A stretch of 9,088 nt of DNA from Calditrichaceae bacterium. Lineage in GTDB: Bacteria > Calditrichota > Calditrichia > Calditrichales > Calditrichaceae. The DNA lies in assembly GCA_024763405.1 (NCBI GenBank), contig JANTFQ010000069.1:1-9088 (forward strand), in the 5' to 3' direction. Positions 1-6,807 of the stretch are shown one piece after another; position 1 is the stretch's first letter, and each line of letters opens with the position of its first letter. The notes under the pieces are model-generated. The model had not been told where the DNA came from. It saw only the letters and a list, made by a program, of their open reading frames with translations, and searched no databases. A program made the position numbers and the translations under genes.

Positions 1-379
1 TTAATTCGGCGATCGCTGCGCCTGTTTCCTTGGTCGCTGAGCTTGTCGAAGCGCCCCCTTCGACAAGCTCAGGGTTCTGCCTATGGTATGTTTTGTACGT
101 ATAACTATGCGCCGGCTGCAAATTTTCATCATGAAGCAGGGTATCTGTTTTTTCCAGCTTTCCCGTAAATACCGTATGCGTATCGCGTTTTACCGTAAAA
201 ATAGTTTCTGTGTTTATGGGTGTAACCCGCAGCCGCAGCCAGGCTTCCGTTACTTCCACGGACTCTGCATTTAACTGTATTTCCTGATTGTCCGGGACGG
301 AAAAATCTTTTTTGCAGGAAGTAAGAATCAGGAGGCAGGACAGAAGATAAAAAATAAAAGATTTCGCGTGATGGTTCAT
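1..379 (-). CDS. Lipoprotein of unknown function, N-terminal part (runs off left edge)
   Basis: An open frame on the minus strand starts at the ATG complementary to 377-379 and has no stop before the window edge, giving 126 codons. The N-terminus is a type II signal peptide: a short polar start (MNHHAKS), a hydrophobic core (FIFYLLSCLLILTSC) and the lipobox LTSC with the acylated Cys at residue 22, followed by KKD. The mature part contains a run with beta-strand character (EAWLRLRV, TIFTVKRD, LEKTDTLLHDENL, HSYTYKTY). The L-x-P-x-x-x-Y-x-Y pattern resembles a fibronectin-III/Ig-like domain, but this is inference. Around residues 103-114 the frame crosses a dispersed palindrome and reads PELVEG...STSS, which is not native domain sequence. 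A weak GGA lies 7 nt upstream of the start. The protein is probably anchored to a membrane facing the periplasm or the surface. Its function is not recognised and its C-terminus is not in view. Confidence 0.75.
   Translation of the reverse strand, partial: MNHHAKSFIFYLLSCLLILTSCKKDFSVPDNQEIQLNAESVEVTEAWLRLRVTPINTETIFTVKRDTHTVFTGKLEKTDTLLHDENLQPAHSYTYKTYHRQNPELVEGGASTSSATKETGAAIAEL
37..72. repeat. 15-bp perfect inverted repeat (REP-like dispersed element) inside the lipoprotein gene
   Basis: The arm CTGAGCTTGTCGAAG at 37-51 is the exact reverse complement of CTTCGACAAGCTCAG at 58-72, with a 6-nt C-rich loop at 52-57. The pairing stops at both ends (G36/G73 and C52/C57 do not pair). This core is of a type found as scattered palindromes in many unrelated bacterial genomes, where it often yields in-frame peptides such as PELVEG or PFDKLRT. 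Here it is read through in the lipoprotein frame without a stop or frameshift. That it is dispersed in this genome is inferred, since only one copy lies in the window. Confidence 0.8.
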
Positions 380-494
380 TAGGGATTCCAGTATTTGACC
401 GCTCTAAGTTAAAACAGAAATGGGAAGAAACAAATAACAAATACAGCTGTCGGCTGTCAGTCATCTGTTGTAAGCTTTCAGATCCTGGAATTGG

Positions 495-542
495 GAATTA
501 ACAAGAATTAACGATTGAAGAGTAACGAGCAAAGATTTACGA
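495..542. repeat. Degenerate direct repeats, unit about GA(A)TTAACGA
   Basis: Four related words follow each other on the plus strand: GAATTAACAA (495-504), GAATTAACGA (505-514), GAGTAACGA (520-528) and GATTTACGA (534-542). The first two are directly adjacent, and the other two are separated by 5 nt each. This is a decayed 9-10-nt repeat rather than an exact tandem array. The role is unknown; it could be slipped-strand-generated filler in an intergenic region. Confidence 0.45.
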
Positions 543-573
543 ACTAAAATATCGCGTCATCAACAGCAAGGTA

Positions 574-640
574 CGAGCGCAATGTTCTCTTGCGGAATGG
601 CGGTGAATTGCTGCACCCGGCTTTGCCTCGTTCGCAATGA
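574..640. repeat. Possible dispersed ATTGC...GCAAT-type intergenic repeat
   Basis: ATTGC at 607-611 is inverted as GCAAT at 634-638, and the sequence between them (CTTTGCCTCGTTCGCAAT) resembles the common intergenic repeat that reads ATTGCGA-x-CGAAGC...GCAAT on the other strand. A second small inverted pair, CGCAA (578-582) with TTGCG (590-594), lies just upstream, and CGCAATG occurs twice (578-584 and 633-639). Membership of a repeat family is by recognition only; copy number in this genome cannot be seen. Confidence 0.4.
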
Positions 641-690
641 TAAATTTATTTTTTGCCGGGAATTTGTGAATTGACCCAGTCAATTTACAC

Positions 691-722
691 TCCAAAAAGA
701 AAGGGATGCCTTTGGCATCCCT
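691..722 (-). terminator. Intrinsic terminator of the C25 peptidase gene
   Basis: A perfect 9-bp stem AGGGATGCC / GGCATCCCT (702-710 with 714-722) has a 3-nt loop. Read on the minus strand it is followed at once by TTCTTTTTGG (701-692), a U-rich tract. It begins 11 nt beyond the peptidase stop codon (734-736), so it ends that transcript and separates it from the lipoprotein gene further left. Confidence 0.85.
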
Positions 723-733
723 CTGTATCGTTG

Positions 734-3700
734 TTATTTTATCAGCAGCATCTTTCGCGTCTGAACAAATGAGCCGGCGGTCAATTTATAGTAATACACG
801 CCGCTGCTCAGAGTGGAAGCATCAAATACAATCCTGTACGTTCCCTTGTCCTGTCGCCGGTCTAACAAAGTCCGTACCCGCTGTCCCAAAGCATTGTAAA
901 CGGTCAGGTCTACTTCACTGGCGGCTGAAAGCTGATAGCTTATAGTCGTAGCAGGATTAAATGGATTCGGATAGTTTCCCGACAGCGCAAAATCAGAAAT
1001 ATTTTGTAGCGGTGTCTTGTTTACATCAGAAATAGCATCCGTAAAAACCTCCGCTTCCCAGCCGGCTGCATTATAAACGATGTTCGATTCAAAATAAAAA
1101 GTCAAAGCGCCGCTGCTATTGGTAGCCTGAATTTCCGGCGGTAAAGTGGTGCCGGTAAAGGGGCTTCCGGAAACCTGCGGAGCGTTCTTATCTTCCCCAT
1201 CATAAATAGACAACTGATCATAATCACTGAGGTCGAAAGAACGGAACACGGCTTTCACAACGCTGCGGTTTTCGGGATAAAAGGTCATCGTTAGTTTTTC
1301 TTTTGCGCTGTAATCGCCGTCGGTGCCGCCGGTATCGCAAAAAAGAACGTCTTTAATGGTCTCGGTTCCGTCGGCCATTAGGACAACAGGCAGATTGCCG
1401 ATGATAATACTGAAGGTATCCGTTTGCGCATAAGCGCCGGAAACAGCCGTATAATAAACATTCACGCTTGTTCCGGCCGGGGTTTCGGATGAAGCCGTAA
1501 CATTAAAAATCGCCACTACGGTGTCCCCGGCATTGAGGGTACCCAGTTCCGCGGTTCCGCTGTTTATGGTTAAATAACTGCTGCCGGAAGTAAGCGTACC
1601 CTGAACCGCCGGAGCAGCGGCGTGTCCTTCATTAAAAGTTGGAATATGTAAATCGGCCGTTTCACCTACATCCAAATCAGCATCATTATTACCTGCGGCG
1701 GAATCATCAATGGTTAAATCTGTGCTGCCGAGAACAGGTGCATTCAACAGAATCGAAATATTGGAAGTCCAGGAGCCGCCGGCATCATCGGTAAAATAAA
1801 CCTGACAAGCCGAAGAGTGCTGATCCGGAACTAAATCGGCCACGGTTAAAGCAAAGGCGTCATCTCCGGTAACAGAAGCATCGGAAGCCATGGTACCGTA
1901 CTCATGTGTACTGTCGCTAATGGATATATAAGTATCGCTGCTGCGCAGTTTTGCCGTAACTCCATTCGCTGTTTCATTACCGGTATTGGCGGCCGTTACA
2001 TCTAAACGAACCGCTTCCGCATCGTCAGCCTGTCCGTTACCGTTTCCACTGACACTGTCATCGATGGTATTCGATTCGACTACAATCCACGGCCCGTCTG
2101 CGGCGCTTACCGTGACATCTTTATAAATCGTTTCCGTATTAAAGGCGGTCACAACTAACTTGGCAGTTCCCGCTGCGAGATTCTGCTCAATGGTTACGCT
2201 GCCGTTTTCATCGGTAACCCCGCTAAAATAAGAGCCGTCCTGCGAAAGGGTTACCATAGCGTCGCTAACGGCGCTGCCGCTAGAGGTGACGGTAGTGGTG
2301 AATGGTTCGCCGGTACGGACGCTTTCGTTGGACAGGGTCAGCTCTGCCGGAGATTTTGTGCGAATCTGCATAGCGGGATCGCCGAAGGTGGTCCAGGTAT
2401 GAGCCGTATTAATATCATCGCTGGTTTCCGATTCGCTCAGCATCAGGTTAAATCCGTTGACAATAACAGAGCCAATAAACGTACGTTCTTCGTTTGTATT
2501 AATGCCGGATTGCCCGCTGTGTGCATCATAATCATAACCGCCGATCAGCACATCATTAAAATAATCCTGTCCGCGCATGGGCGGATCCCAGGGCTGGCTA
2601 ATGGTCGAGCCCAAAAACATTACGGCGCCGCCATTTTCTTTTTTTACCCAGGCTTCGGCAAAACAATCACTGCTCAGGTTAAACTCGCCGTTGTTGCAGG
2701 CTACCGAAAAAATGATCGGAAGCATTTCGCCGTTCGTCAGATTATTTACATCATTATTGCTGAATCCGGTGGTCCCCCAACTGGTGCTGGAACCGTGCCC
2801 GGTATAATTAATAATCCCAGTGCCGTTATTGACAGCGGTAGAAACATCGGCGCTGCTGGCGGAAGGATCGTAAATGGCATTATAACTATCATAGGTAAAC
2901 GGATCGAGTTTATCGTTCCAGATAACGTCTTCGTGTTCATAGTCCTTTTCATTATCATCGCCGGGCCCCTGGTCAGAAGCAATTCCGGTGGCGGTGGTCA
3001 GCCAGTTATTGCCGCTGGCAGGATTTTTTTCATAATTAATTATTTTGTTTACCTGCAGGGTTACGTCGGCAGCCGAGTTGGCGGAAATACGGCCGATGGC
3101 GATATCGGGAAAGTTATCAGAGCCGGATACGCAGCCTAAATCGGGATCCATCGGCAAATTGGAAGAGGTGCCCAGTTCACTTTTAACATCGGCCCAGTCG
3201 CCGACCAATTGCACGTATAACAGGTTCGGATTGGCATCATATTCCTGCTGAATCAAATCCTTTACCAGCGTGCCGGTTTCCACAACCTGTTTGCTCACGT
3301 TAAAGCCTTTTTCCCGTTTCCAGTCGATGTACGGTTGAATAGCGTCTTCATCACGGCTGGTGGTAATAACGAGAATATCACCGTGCAGCGCCACGGGAAG
3401 CGCGCTTTCGGCATCGGCAGAATTAACAAAAATAGAATTATACATCCCCTGGGTTTCGAGGAGATGCTGTCCTGTTTCGCGGGTCAGAGGATTTTCCGGG
3501 GGATTGTCGGTTTCGTGAAGGCGCACCGTAATTTTACTGTAAATGCGTAGTTTTTGCTGCAGGGCATTATATTGAAAAGGAGAAAACTCAATCCGGCTGC
3601 CGCGTACATCGCGGATAATAAATGGCTGACTGTTTTCGGCCAGAACTCCGGGATACCAACTGTCTGTTATAGAAGCGGGATCAATTTCATAGGGGATATC

Positions 3701-4066
3701 GTCTGGATTCTGATTTCGATAAATAACGCCTCTTGAGGGAAGCAGGGGATATTCCAGATTGATTTCCTGAAATTCACTATGCACAATTTCGAATGCCATA
3801 TCTTTTTGGGGCGGAAGCTGCACGGCCGTGCTGACAATGGGAAGCCGGGCAAACCCTTTTTGCTGGGTAAAAACAGAGGCGTTAAATTTTATAATGGAAT
3901 AGAGCGTACCATCCACCGTTGTTTGCCCGAGTTGGTAGAGCACCAAATCCATATTTAATTCCAGCACATCACTTTGCGGCTGATTAAACGTAATGCCATA
4001 ATCCTTTGAGCCGGCATATAAAAAGGTACCGAGTAAGGCAAGTAAAAGTAAGAGACGTTTCATCAT
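734..4066 (-). CDS. Secreted C25 (gingipain-type) cysteine peptidase with CUB domain and T9SS sorting signal
   Basis: 1110 residues. A Sec signal peptide (MMKRLLLLLALLGTFLYA, cut near residue 18) is followed by a C25-type propeptide (about 25-190). The catalytic region spans about 228-570, with the His in YTGHGS (H424) and the Cys in SVACNNGE (C457); the 33-residue gap matches gingipain R. An Ig-like domain follows (about 572-655), then two CARDB-like beta domains (about 658-775 and 780-890), each opening with an (I/L)TIDDS-type motif. A CUB-like domain (about 905-1009, YDQLSIYDG) precedes a T9SS type A sorting domain (about 1025-1110: NYPNPFNPATTI, GQRVRTL, SSGVYYYKL). The product should cross the outer membrane by type IX secretion and act as a surface or secreted endopeptidase; substrate specificity is not deducible. 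Two ATGs are adjacent (4066 and 4063). AAGGA lies 3 nt before the first and 6 nt before the second, so the second may be the real start. It has its own terminator and a divergent promoter. Confidence 0.92.
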   Translation of the reverse strand: MMKRLLLLLALLGTFLYAGSKDYGITFNQPQSDVLELNMDLVLYQLGQTTVDGTLYSIIKFNASVFTQQKGFARLPIVSTAVQLPPQKDMAFEIVHSEFQEINLEYPLLPSRGVIYRNQNPDDIPYEIDPASITDSWYPGVLAENSQPFIIRDVRGSRIEFSPFQYNALQQKLRIYSKITVRLHETDNPPENPLTRETGQHLLETQGMYNSIFVNSADAESALPVALHGDILVITTSRDEDAIQPYIDWKREKGFNVSKQVVETGTLVKDLIQQEYDANPNLLYVQLVGDWADVKSELGTSSNLPMDPDLGCVSGSDNFPDIAIGRISANSAADVTLQVNKIINYEKNPASGNNWLTTATGIASDQGPGDDNEKDYEHEDVIWNDKLDPFTYDSYNAIYDPSASSADVSTAVNNGTGIINYTGHGSSTSWGTTGFSNNDVNNLTNGEMLPIIFSVACNNGEFNLSSDCFAEAWVKKENGGAVMFLGSTISQPWDPPMRGQDYFNDVLIGGYDYDAHSGQSGINTNEERTFIGSVIVNGFNLMLSESETSDDINTAHTWTTFGDPAMQIRTKSPAELTLSNESVRTGEPFTTTVTSSGSAVSDAMVTLSQDGSYFSGVTDENGSVTIEQNLAAGTAKLVVTAFNTETIYKDVTVSAADGPWIVVESNTIDDSVSGNGNGQADDAEAVRLDVTAANTGNETANGVTAKLRSSDTYISISDSTHEYGTMASDASVTGDDAFALTVADLVPDQHSSACQVYFTDDAGGSWTSNISILLNAPVLGSTDLTIDDSAAGNNDADLDVGETADLHIPTFNEGHAAAPAVQGTLTSGSSYLTINSGTAELGTLNAGDTVVAIFNVTASSETPAGTSVNVYYTAVSGAYAQTDTFSIIIGNLPVVLMADGTETIKDVLFCDTGGTDGDYSAKEKLTMTFYPENRSVVKAVFRSFDLSDYDQLSIYDGEDKNAPQVSGSPFTGTTLPPEIQATNSSGALTFYFESNIVYNAAGWEAEVFTDAISDVNKTPLQNISDFALSGNYPNPFNPATTISYQLSAASEVDLTVYNALGQRVRTLLDRRQDKGTYRIVFDASTLSSGVYYYKLTAGSFVQTRKMLLIK

Positions 4067-4119
4067 AGTTCCTTCTATTAGATTAATAACGCAAATTTAG
4101 GGTGGTGTGGATTAAAAAT

Positions 4120-4139
4120 TGTAATTTATATCAATTACA
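4120..4139. promoter_or_regulatory. Possible operator: 7-bp inverted repeat over the peptidase -10 region
   Basis: TGTAATT (4120-4126) is repeated inverted as AATTACA (4133-4139) with a 6-nt spacer, the size of a dimeric repressor site. It overlaps the candidate -10 box and start region of the peptidase gene and lies in the gap shared with the divergent DUF3108 gene. A/T-rich inverted repeats can arise by chance in such a region. Confidence 0.3.
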
Positions 4140-4152
4140 GGGAAGTTTGCAA
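4125..4152 (-). promoter_or_regulatory. Candidate promoter of the C25 peptidase gene
   Basis: On the minus strand TTGCAA (4152-4147) is followed after 16 nt by TATAAA (4130-4125), a fair match to a housekeeping sigma-70 promoter. Initiation would fall near 4118 and leave a leader of about 50 nt before the start codon. The promoter consensus of this phylum is not known to me, so this is a pattern match only. Confidence 0.4.
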
Positions 4153-4206
4153 ATTGAAAATCATTGTTTAAATTTAACACTATAAAACTACAAATAGCGG
4201 GATCCG

Positions 4207-4986
4207 ATGAAGAAACGACTTGTGATAATTTGTTTGATCAATATTCTGCTGCTGTCAGTACCGCTTAAAGCAGAAGACGCATTTCAGTGGCGAATTGGTG
4301 AAAAATTAACCTATAAAGTTAAATGGGCTTTTATCCGGCTGGGTACCGTAAAACTCGAGTTGGTGGACACCCTGCGCGTAGATTCCGTTCCGGTACGGCA
4401 CGCCCGTTTCCATATCGATTCGAACCCCATTTTGTTCTTTGTGAATATGCACAGTGTTTTCGATTGCTATCTGGATTCTTCTGCCCGTCCGCTAAAATAT
4501 ATCGCGTCCGAAAAAATAGATGGAAAATTAAAAAAAGCAGTCTATAATTTTTACTATTCGGATTCCGTTTTTACAATTGATTTTTATTCCGGGGGCGCTA
4601 CTTCTGCCTATCGGCGTAAAACGTTACCATTAACGGAGACGGTTTTTGACGGCATTTCACTCATTTCGTATTCGCGAAGACATATCGCCAATCCACAGAA
4701 AAAAATCCTGACGGCATTTCTGGATGATGACCTCGGTAAGGTGAAAATAGATTATCTGGGAGAAGGAGAGTCGATTAAGATTGGGGCGATAAAAAATAAG
4801 ATTCCGACTTACACGACCAAAGGAACCATTTTAATGAAGGGCATTGCCGGTGTTACCGGGCCCTTTAAAGGTTGGTTTGCCCGTGACCGACAGCGTCCAC
4901 CGTTACGCGCCCTGCTAAAAGTTTTTATTGGAAATGTGGAAGTGGAACTGGAGAAATGGGAGGGCTGGAGTCCTCCCGAACTATAA
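4207..4986 (+). CDS. Exported DUF3108 domain protein
   Basis: 259 residues with a Sec-type signal peptide (MKKRLVIICLINILLLSVPLKA, cut probably before EDAFQW). The mature protein looks like a DUF3108 protein. It opens with a strand-rich segment, GEKLTYKVKW then IRLGTVKLELVD (residues 31-54), followed by IDSNPILFFVNMHSVFD (70-86). It closes with the most conserved-looking part, KGIAGVTGPFKGWFARD and PLRALLKVFIGNVEVELEKW (211-251). DUF3108 proteins are predicted periplasmic or outer-membrane-associated beta proteins whose function is not established. No catalytic motif or lipobox is seen. The start is supported by the signal peptide beginning at once; the ribosome binding site is weak (GCGGG about 5 nt upstream). 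A TATAAA at 4181-4186 is a possible -10 box without a good -35. It is divergent from the C25 peptidase, and the two could share regulation across the 140-bp gap, but a functional link is only inferred. Confidence 0.85.
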   Translation: MKKRLVIICLINILLLSVPLKAEDAFQWRIGEKLTYKVKWAFIRLGTVKLELVDTLRVDSVPVRHARFHIDSNPILFFVNMHSVFDCYLDSSARPLKYIASEKIDGKLKKAVYNFYYSDSVFTIDFYSGGATSAYRRKTLPLTETVFDGISLISYSRRHIANPQKKILTAFLDDDLGKVKIDYLGEGESIKIGAIKNKIPTYTTKGTILMKGIAGVTGPFKGWFARDRQRPPLRALLKVFIGNVEVELEKWEGWSPPEL

Positions 4987-4994
4987 TTTTTTTT
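4958..4994 (+). terminator. Possible terminator overlapping the end of the DUF3108 gene
   Basis: GGGAGG (4958-4963) pairs with CCTCCC (4972-4977), extendable by a G-U and a C-G pair to a 4-nt loop. An eight-T run follows at 4987-4994, but 9 nt (including the stop codon) separate stem and T-run, longer than usual. With only 17 bp between the convergent genes, this is the only termination-like structure at their junction. Confidence 0.3.
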
Positions 4995-5003
4995 CGTTTA
5001 GCA

Positions 5004-5813
5004 TCAACCGGCTTTTTTTGCCTCTCCGTCCTGCTGTGGTTTTTTAGATTTACGTCTTGCCGGAACCCTCGATTTAGGCAGAATAACCTCATGCGGACCA
5101 ATCATCGCCCCCGCGCCAATTACGGTATCTCCCATTATGGTCGCTTTAATACCCACATTTACGCCGTTTTCGATTTTAACTTTCGATAGCACGAGGTAAC
5201 CTTTTTGGCCGTAATGGGCAAAAATATGAGCTGATCCGCCGATGGTTACAAAATCACCAATTTCAATCAGTGCCGGATCCGAAATATTGGTCGTATTTAT
5301 CTGGGTGCCTTTGCCTATTTTCATTCCCATCATTTTATAGAAAAGGGTATTCAGGGGCGTTGGGGTAACAAATTCAAGAAATGTGTACCGTACAATATAC
5401 GTTAGGGCGTTGTGAATATACCAGGGTGCGGACTGTAATGAAAAATAACTGCCGCGAAACGGTTTTGGTTTAAAGGGTAAAATCCAGTTGAAAAAGGGGA
5501 TCACAAAAAGTATGGAAATTCCATATAAGAGATAAGCAGCGAAAAAACCGACTCCCAGCGAAAGGAAATGAAAAAATTGCGGCCATTCTTTTGTTGCATC
5601 GAATAAATACGAAAACAAATAGATACCGGGCGTTGCCGCAATTCCCATAGCCAGCACACTGATTATATACAAGGGAGTAAGTGCAAAAATAAAACTCCCC
5701 ACGCGGAAACGTCGCAATAGCATTTCAAAAAAACCGGCCATTCCTTTTTTCGACGAGGTTTTACTGTAAACATTTTCGATGGTGCTTTTCGTATTCTTTG
5801 GTGTGTCAGTCAT
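5004..5813 (-). CDS. Membrane-anchored hexapeptide-repeat (left-handed beta-helix) acyltransferase-like protein
   Basis: 269 residues from the chosen start. An ATG 14 codons upstream (5855) keeps the frame, but AAGGA sits 7 nt before the ATG at 5813 and nothing similar precedes the upstream one. After a polar N-terminus come two long hydrophobic spans (about 40-71 and 82-113), then an amphipathic stretch, then a hexapeptide-repeat region (about 164-246: MKIGKGT, ALIEIGDFVTIG, KVKIENGVNVGI, TIMGDTVIGAGAMIGP) that predicts a left-handed beta-helix of the LpxA/acetyltransferase type. A basic tail (PARRKSKKP) ends it. The combination resembles a piece of the C-terminal region of Pls/PosA-type peptide synthetases (TIGR02353-like), here with no synthetase domain. 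Many proteins with this fold transfer acyl groups, but no catalytic His in a typical setting can be assigned; H197 and H200 in the loop IFAHYG are candidates. Substrate unknown. It converges on the DUF3108 gene with 17 bp between them. Confidence 0.75.
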   Translation of the reverse strand: MTDTPKNTKSTIENVYSKTSSKKGMAGFFEMLLRRFRVGSFIFALTPLYIISVLAMGIAATPGIYLFSYLFDATKEWPQFFHFLSLGVGFFAAYLLYGISILFVIPFFNWILPFKPKPFRGSYFSLQSAPWYIHNALTYIVRYTFLEFVTPTPLNTLFYKMMGMKIGKGTQINTTNISDPALIEIGDFVTIGGSAHIFAHYGQKGYLVLSKVKIENGVNVGIKATIMGDTVIGAGAMIGPHEVILPKSRVPARRKSKKPQQDGEAKKAG

Positions 5814-6024
5814 AAACGATCCTTGTTTTGAGAAAATATTTTGAAATACACACAAACCTAATTAGCCGTACGTTTTTCCTATTTGTTGTAACGCACAATT
5901 GACGAAGAAAATTTAAATTTTTTATTCATTGTCCTATATTATTTGAAAATTGTGTCGATACTGATTTAATACATTCGTACATTTCCGGTATATAATTAGT
6001 TCGATTTTAAGAACGGAGCATTAA
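5814..6024. promoter_or_regulatory. Divergent intergenic region with candidate -10 of the GNAT-Nudix operon
   Basis: This A/T-rich gap of 211 bp separates the acyltransferase-like gene (minus) from the GNAT gene (plus). A perfect TATAAT lies at 5991-5996; the hexamer 17 nt upstream (AATACA, 5968-5973) is a poor -35. Initiation near 6003 would give a leader of about 22 nt. GGAG at 6014-6017 serves as the ribosome binding site for the GTG start at 6025. Two short palindromes, CTAATTAG (5858-5865) and CGTACG (5867-5872), lie on the side of the minus-strand gene; no clear promoter for that gene is visible. Confidence 0.4.
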
Positions 6025-6807
6025 GTGGACGCTTTGAACAATTATTCTGATCTCACAAAAGAGAAGCAAAATCAGATTTTAAAGCTGGTTACCAAGAGTT
6101 TTTACAGGGAACTTACCAGCTATGGAGTGGAAACAGCCGATATTGTGAAGGTCTCAGTTAATCTGCTGGACTATGTTACCAGTAATAAGGAAGATGAAGA
6201 AAATGCCAACGGCTATTACAATAAGCTGTTTTCGATTTCTGCGGTACATAATCTTTGGGGAACAAAAAAAACATTGTCGATTCATAATGTTTCCATTCAA
6301 CCGCTTCTTCCGGCACATATTCCACAAATTAGCGCCTGGCTTAAAGAAGGTGAAATCAGCCAAACATTTATTCGATTCTTCCCTCAGGACAAAATCCCGC
6401 TGGAATCGTATCTGCTAAAGGCACCTGCCAGGAAGTATTTTGCTGTGTACGCAGAAGATGATGTTTTCGTGGGTATTGTGGGTGCCGAAAATATTGACGA
6501 AACATTTCGCAAGCTGGAAATGAAAAAATTCATCGGGGCACGGAATTACCAGGGCAAGGGATTAGGCAAAGCGGCTACCTTTTTATTCCTGTATTATGCC
6601 TTTAATATTCTGAATTTTAATAAAGTATATATTCATTCATTAGATACGAATATTAAAAATATTAACCTGAACAGCCGCTTTGGTTTTGAGCTGGAAGGTA
6701 TTTTGTATGAAGAAGCCCATGTAGGTGGTATGTATAAAGATGTACTGCGTATGGGCTTATTGTATAATCACTGGGAACCGATTTTTGGAAAGAATGAATC
6801 CGAATGA
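6025..6807 (+). CDS. GNAT family N-acetyltransferase with extra N-terminal domain
   Basis: 260 residues starting at a GTG, with GGAG placed 7 nt upstream (6014-6017). Residues 1 to about 85 are a mainly helical, charged region (KQNQILKLVTKSFYREL, IVKVSVNLLDYVTSN) that is not part of the GNAT fold and that I do not recognise. Residues about 88-245 are a RimJ/SpeG-like GNAT domain: IQPLLPAHIPQISAWL at its start, the acetyl-CoA pyrophosphate loop QGKGLG (Q176-G181) after strand IGARNY, and the late motif NLNSRFGFELEGILYEE (214-230) typical of ribosomal-protein-type acetyltransferases. The expected reaction is transfer of acetyl from acetyl-CoA to an amine on a protein N-terminus or a small molecule; the acceptor is unknown. 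The stop overlaps the start of the Nudix gene in an ATGA, so the two are co-transcribed and probably translationally coupled. Confidence 0.85.
   Translation: MDALNNYSDLTKEKQNQILKLVTKSFYRELTSYGVETADIVKVSVNLLDYVTSNKEDEENANGYYNKLFSISAVHNLWGTKKTLSIHNVSIQPLLPAHIPQISAWLKEGEISQTFIRFFPQDKIPLESYLLKAPARKYFAVYAEDDVFVGIVGAENIDETFRKLEMKKFIGARNYQGKGLGKAATFLFLYYAFNILNFNKVYIHSLDTNIKNINLNSRFGFELEGILYEEAHVGGMYKDVLRMGLLYNHWEPIFGKNESE

Larger units (their letters stand above)
380..733. other. Gene-free spacer with repeat-like remnants
   Basis: No believable coding frame lies here. A short minus-strand frame overlapping the left lipoprotein is out of frame with it and lacks any protein signature. The stretch holds a small hairpin with arms ACAGC and GCTGT (443-457), degenerate direct repeats (495-542), a segment bounded by two CGCAATG copies (574-640), and the terminator of the peptidase gene (691-722). 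The promoter of the left lipoprotein gene must lie between about 380 and 480, because the terminator separates the two genes. I see no confident -35/-10 pair there; CTGACA and TTATTT 17 nt apart on the minus strand are a weak candidate. Confidence 0.6.

Noticed and set aside
129..464. Minus-strand open frame of 111 codons overlapping the left lipoprotein
   Set aside because: It is in a different frame from the lipobox-bearing frame starting at 379, has no signal or domain pattern, and translates repeat-rich intergenic DNA at its start.
2399..3139. Long plus-strand open frame (246 codons) inside the C25 peptidase gene
   Set aside because: It is antisense to the catalytic region, lacks a plausible protein signature, and is Ile/Gly/Ala-rich as expected from a mirror of the peptidase codons.
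5814..5855. Upstream ATG extending the hexapeptide-repeat protein by 14 residues
   Set aside because: No ribosome binding site precedes it, whereas AAGGA is well spaced before the ATG at 5813.
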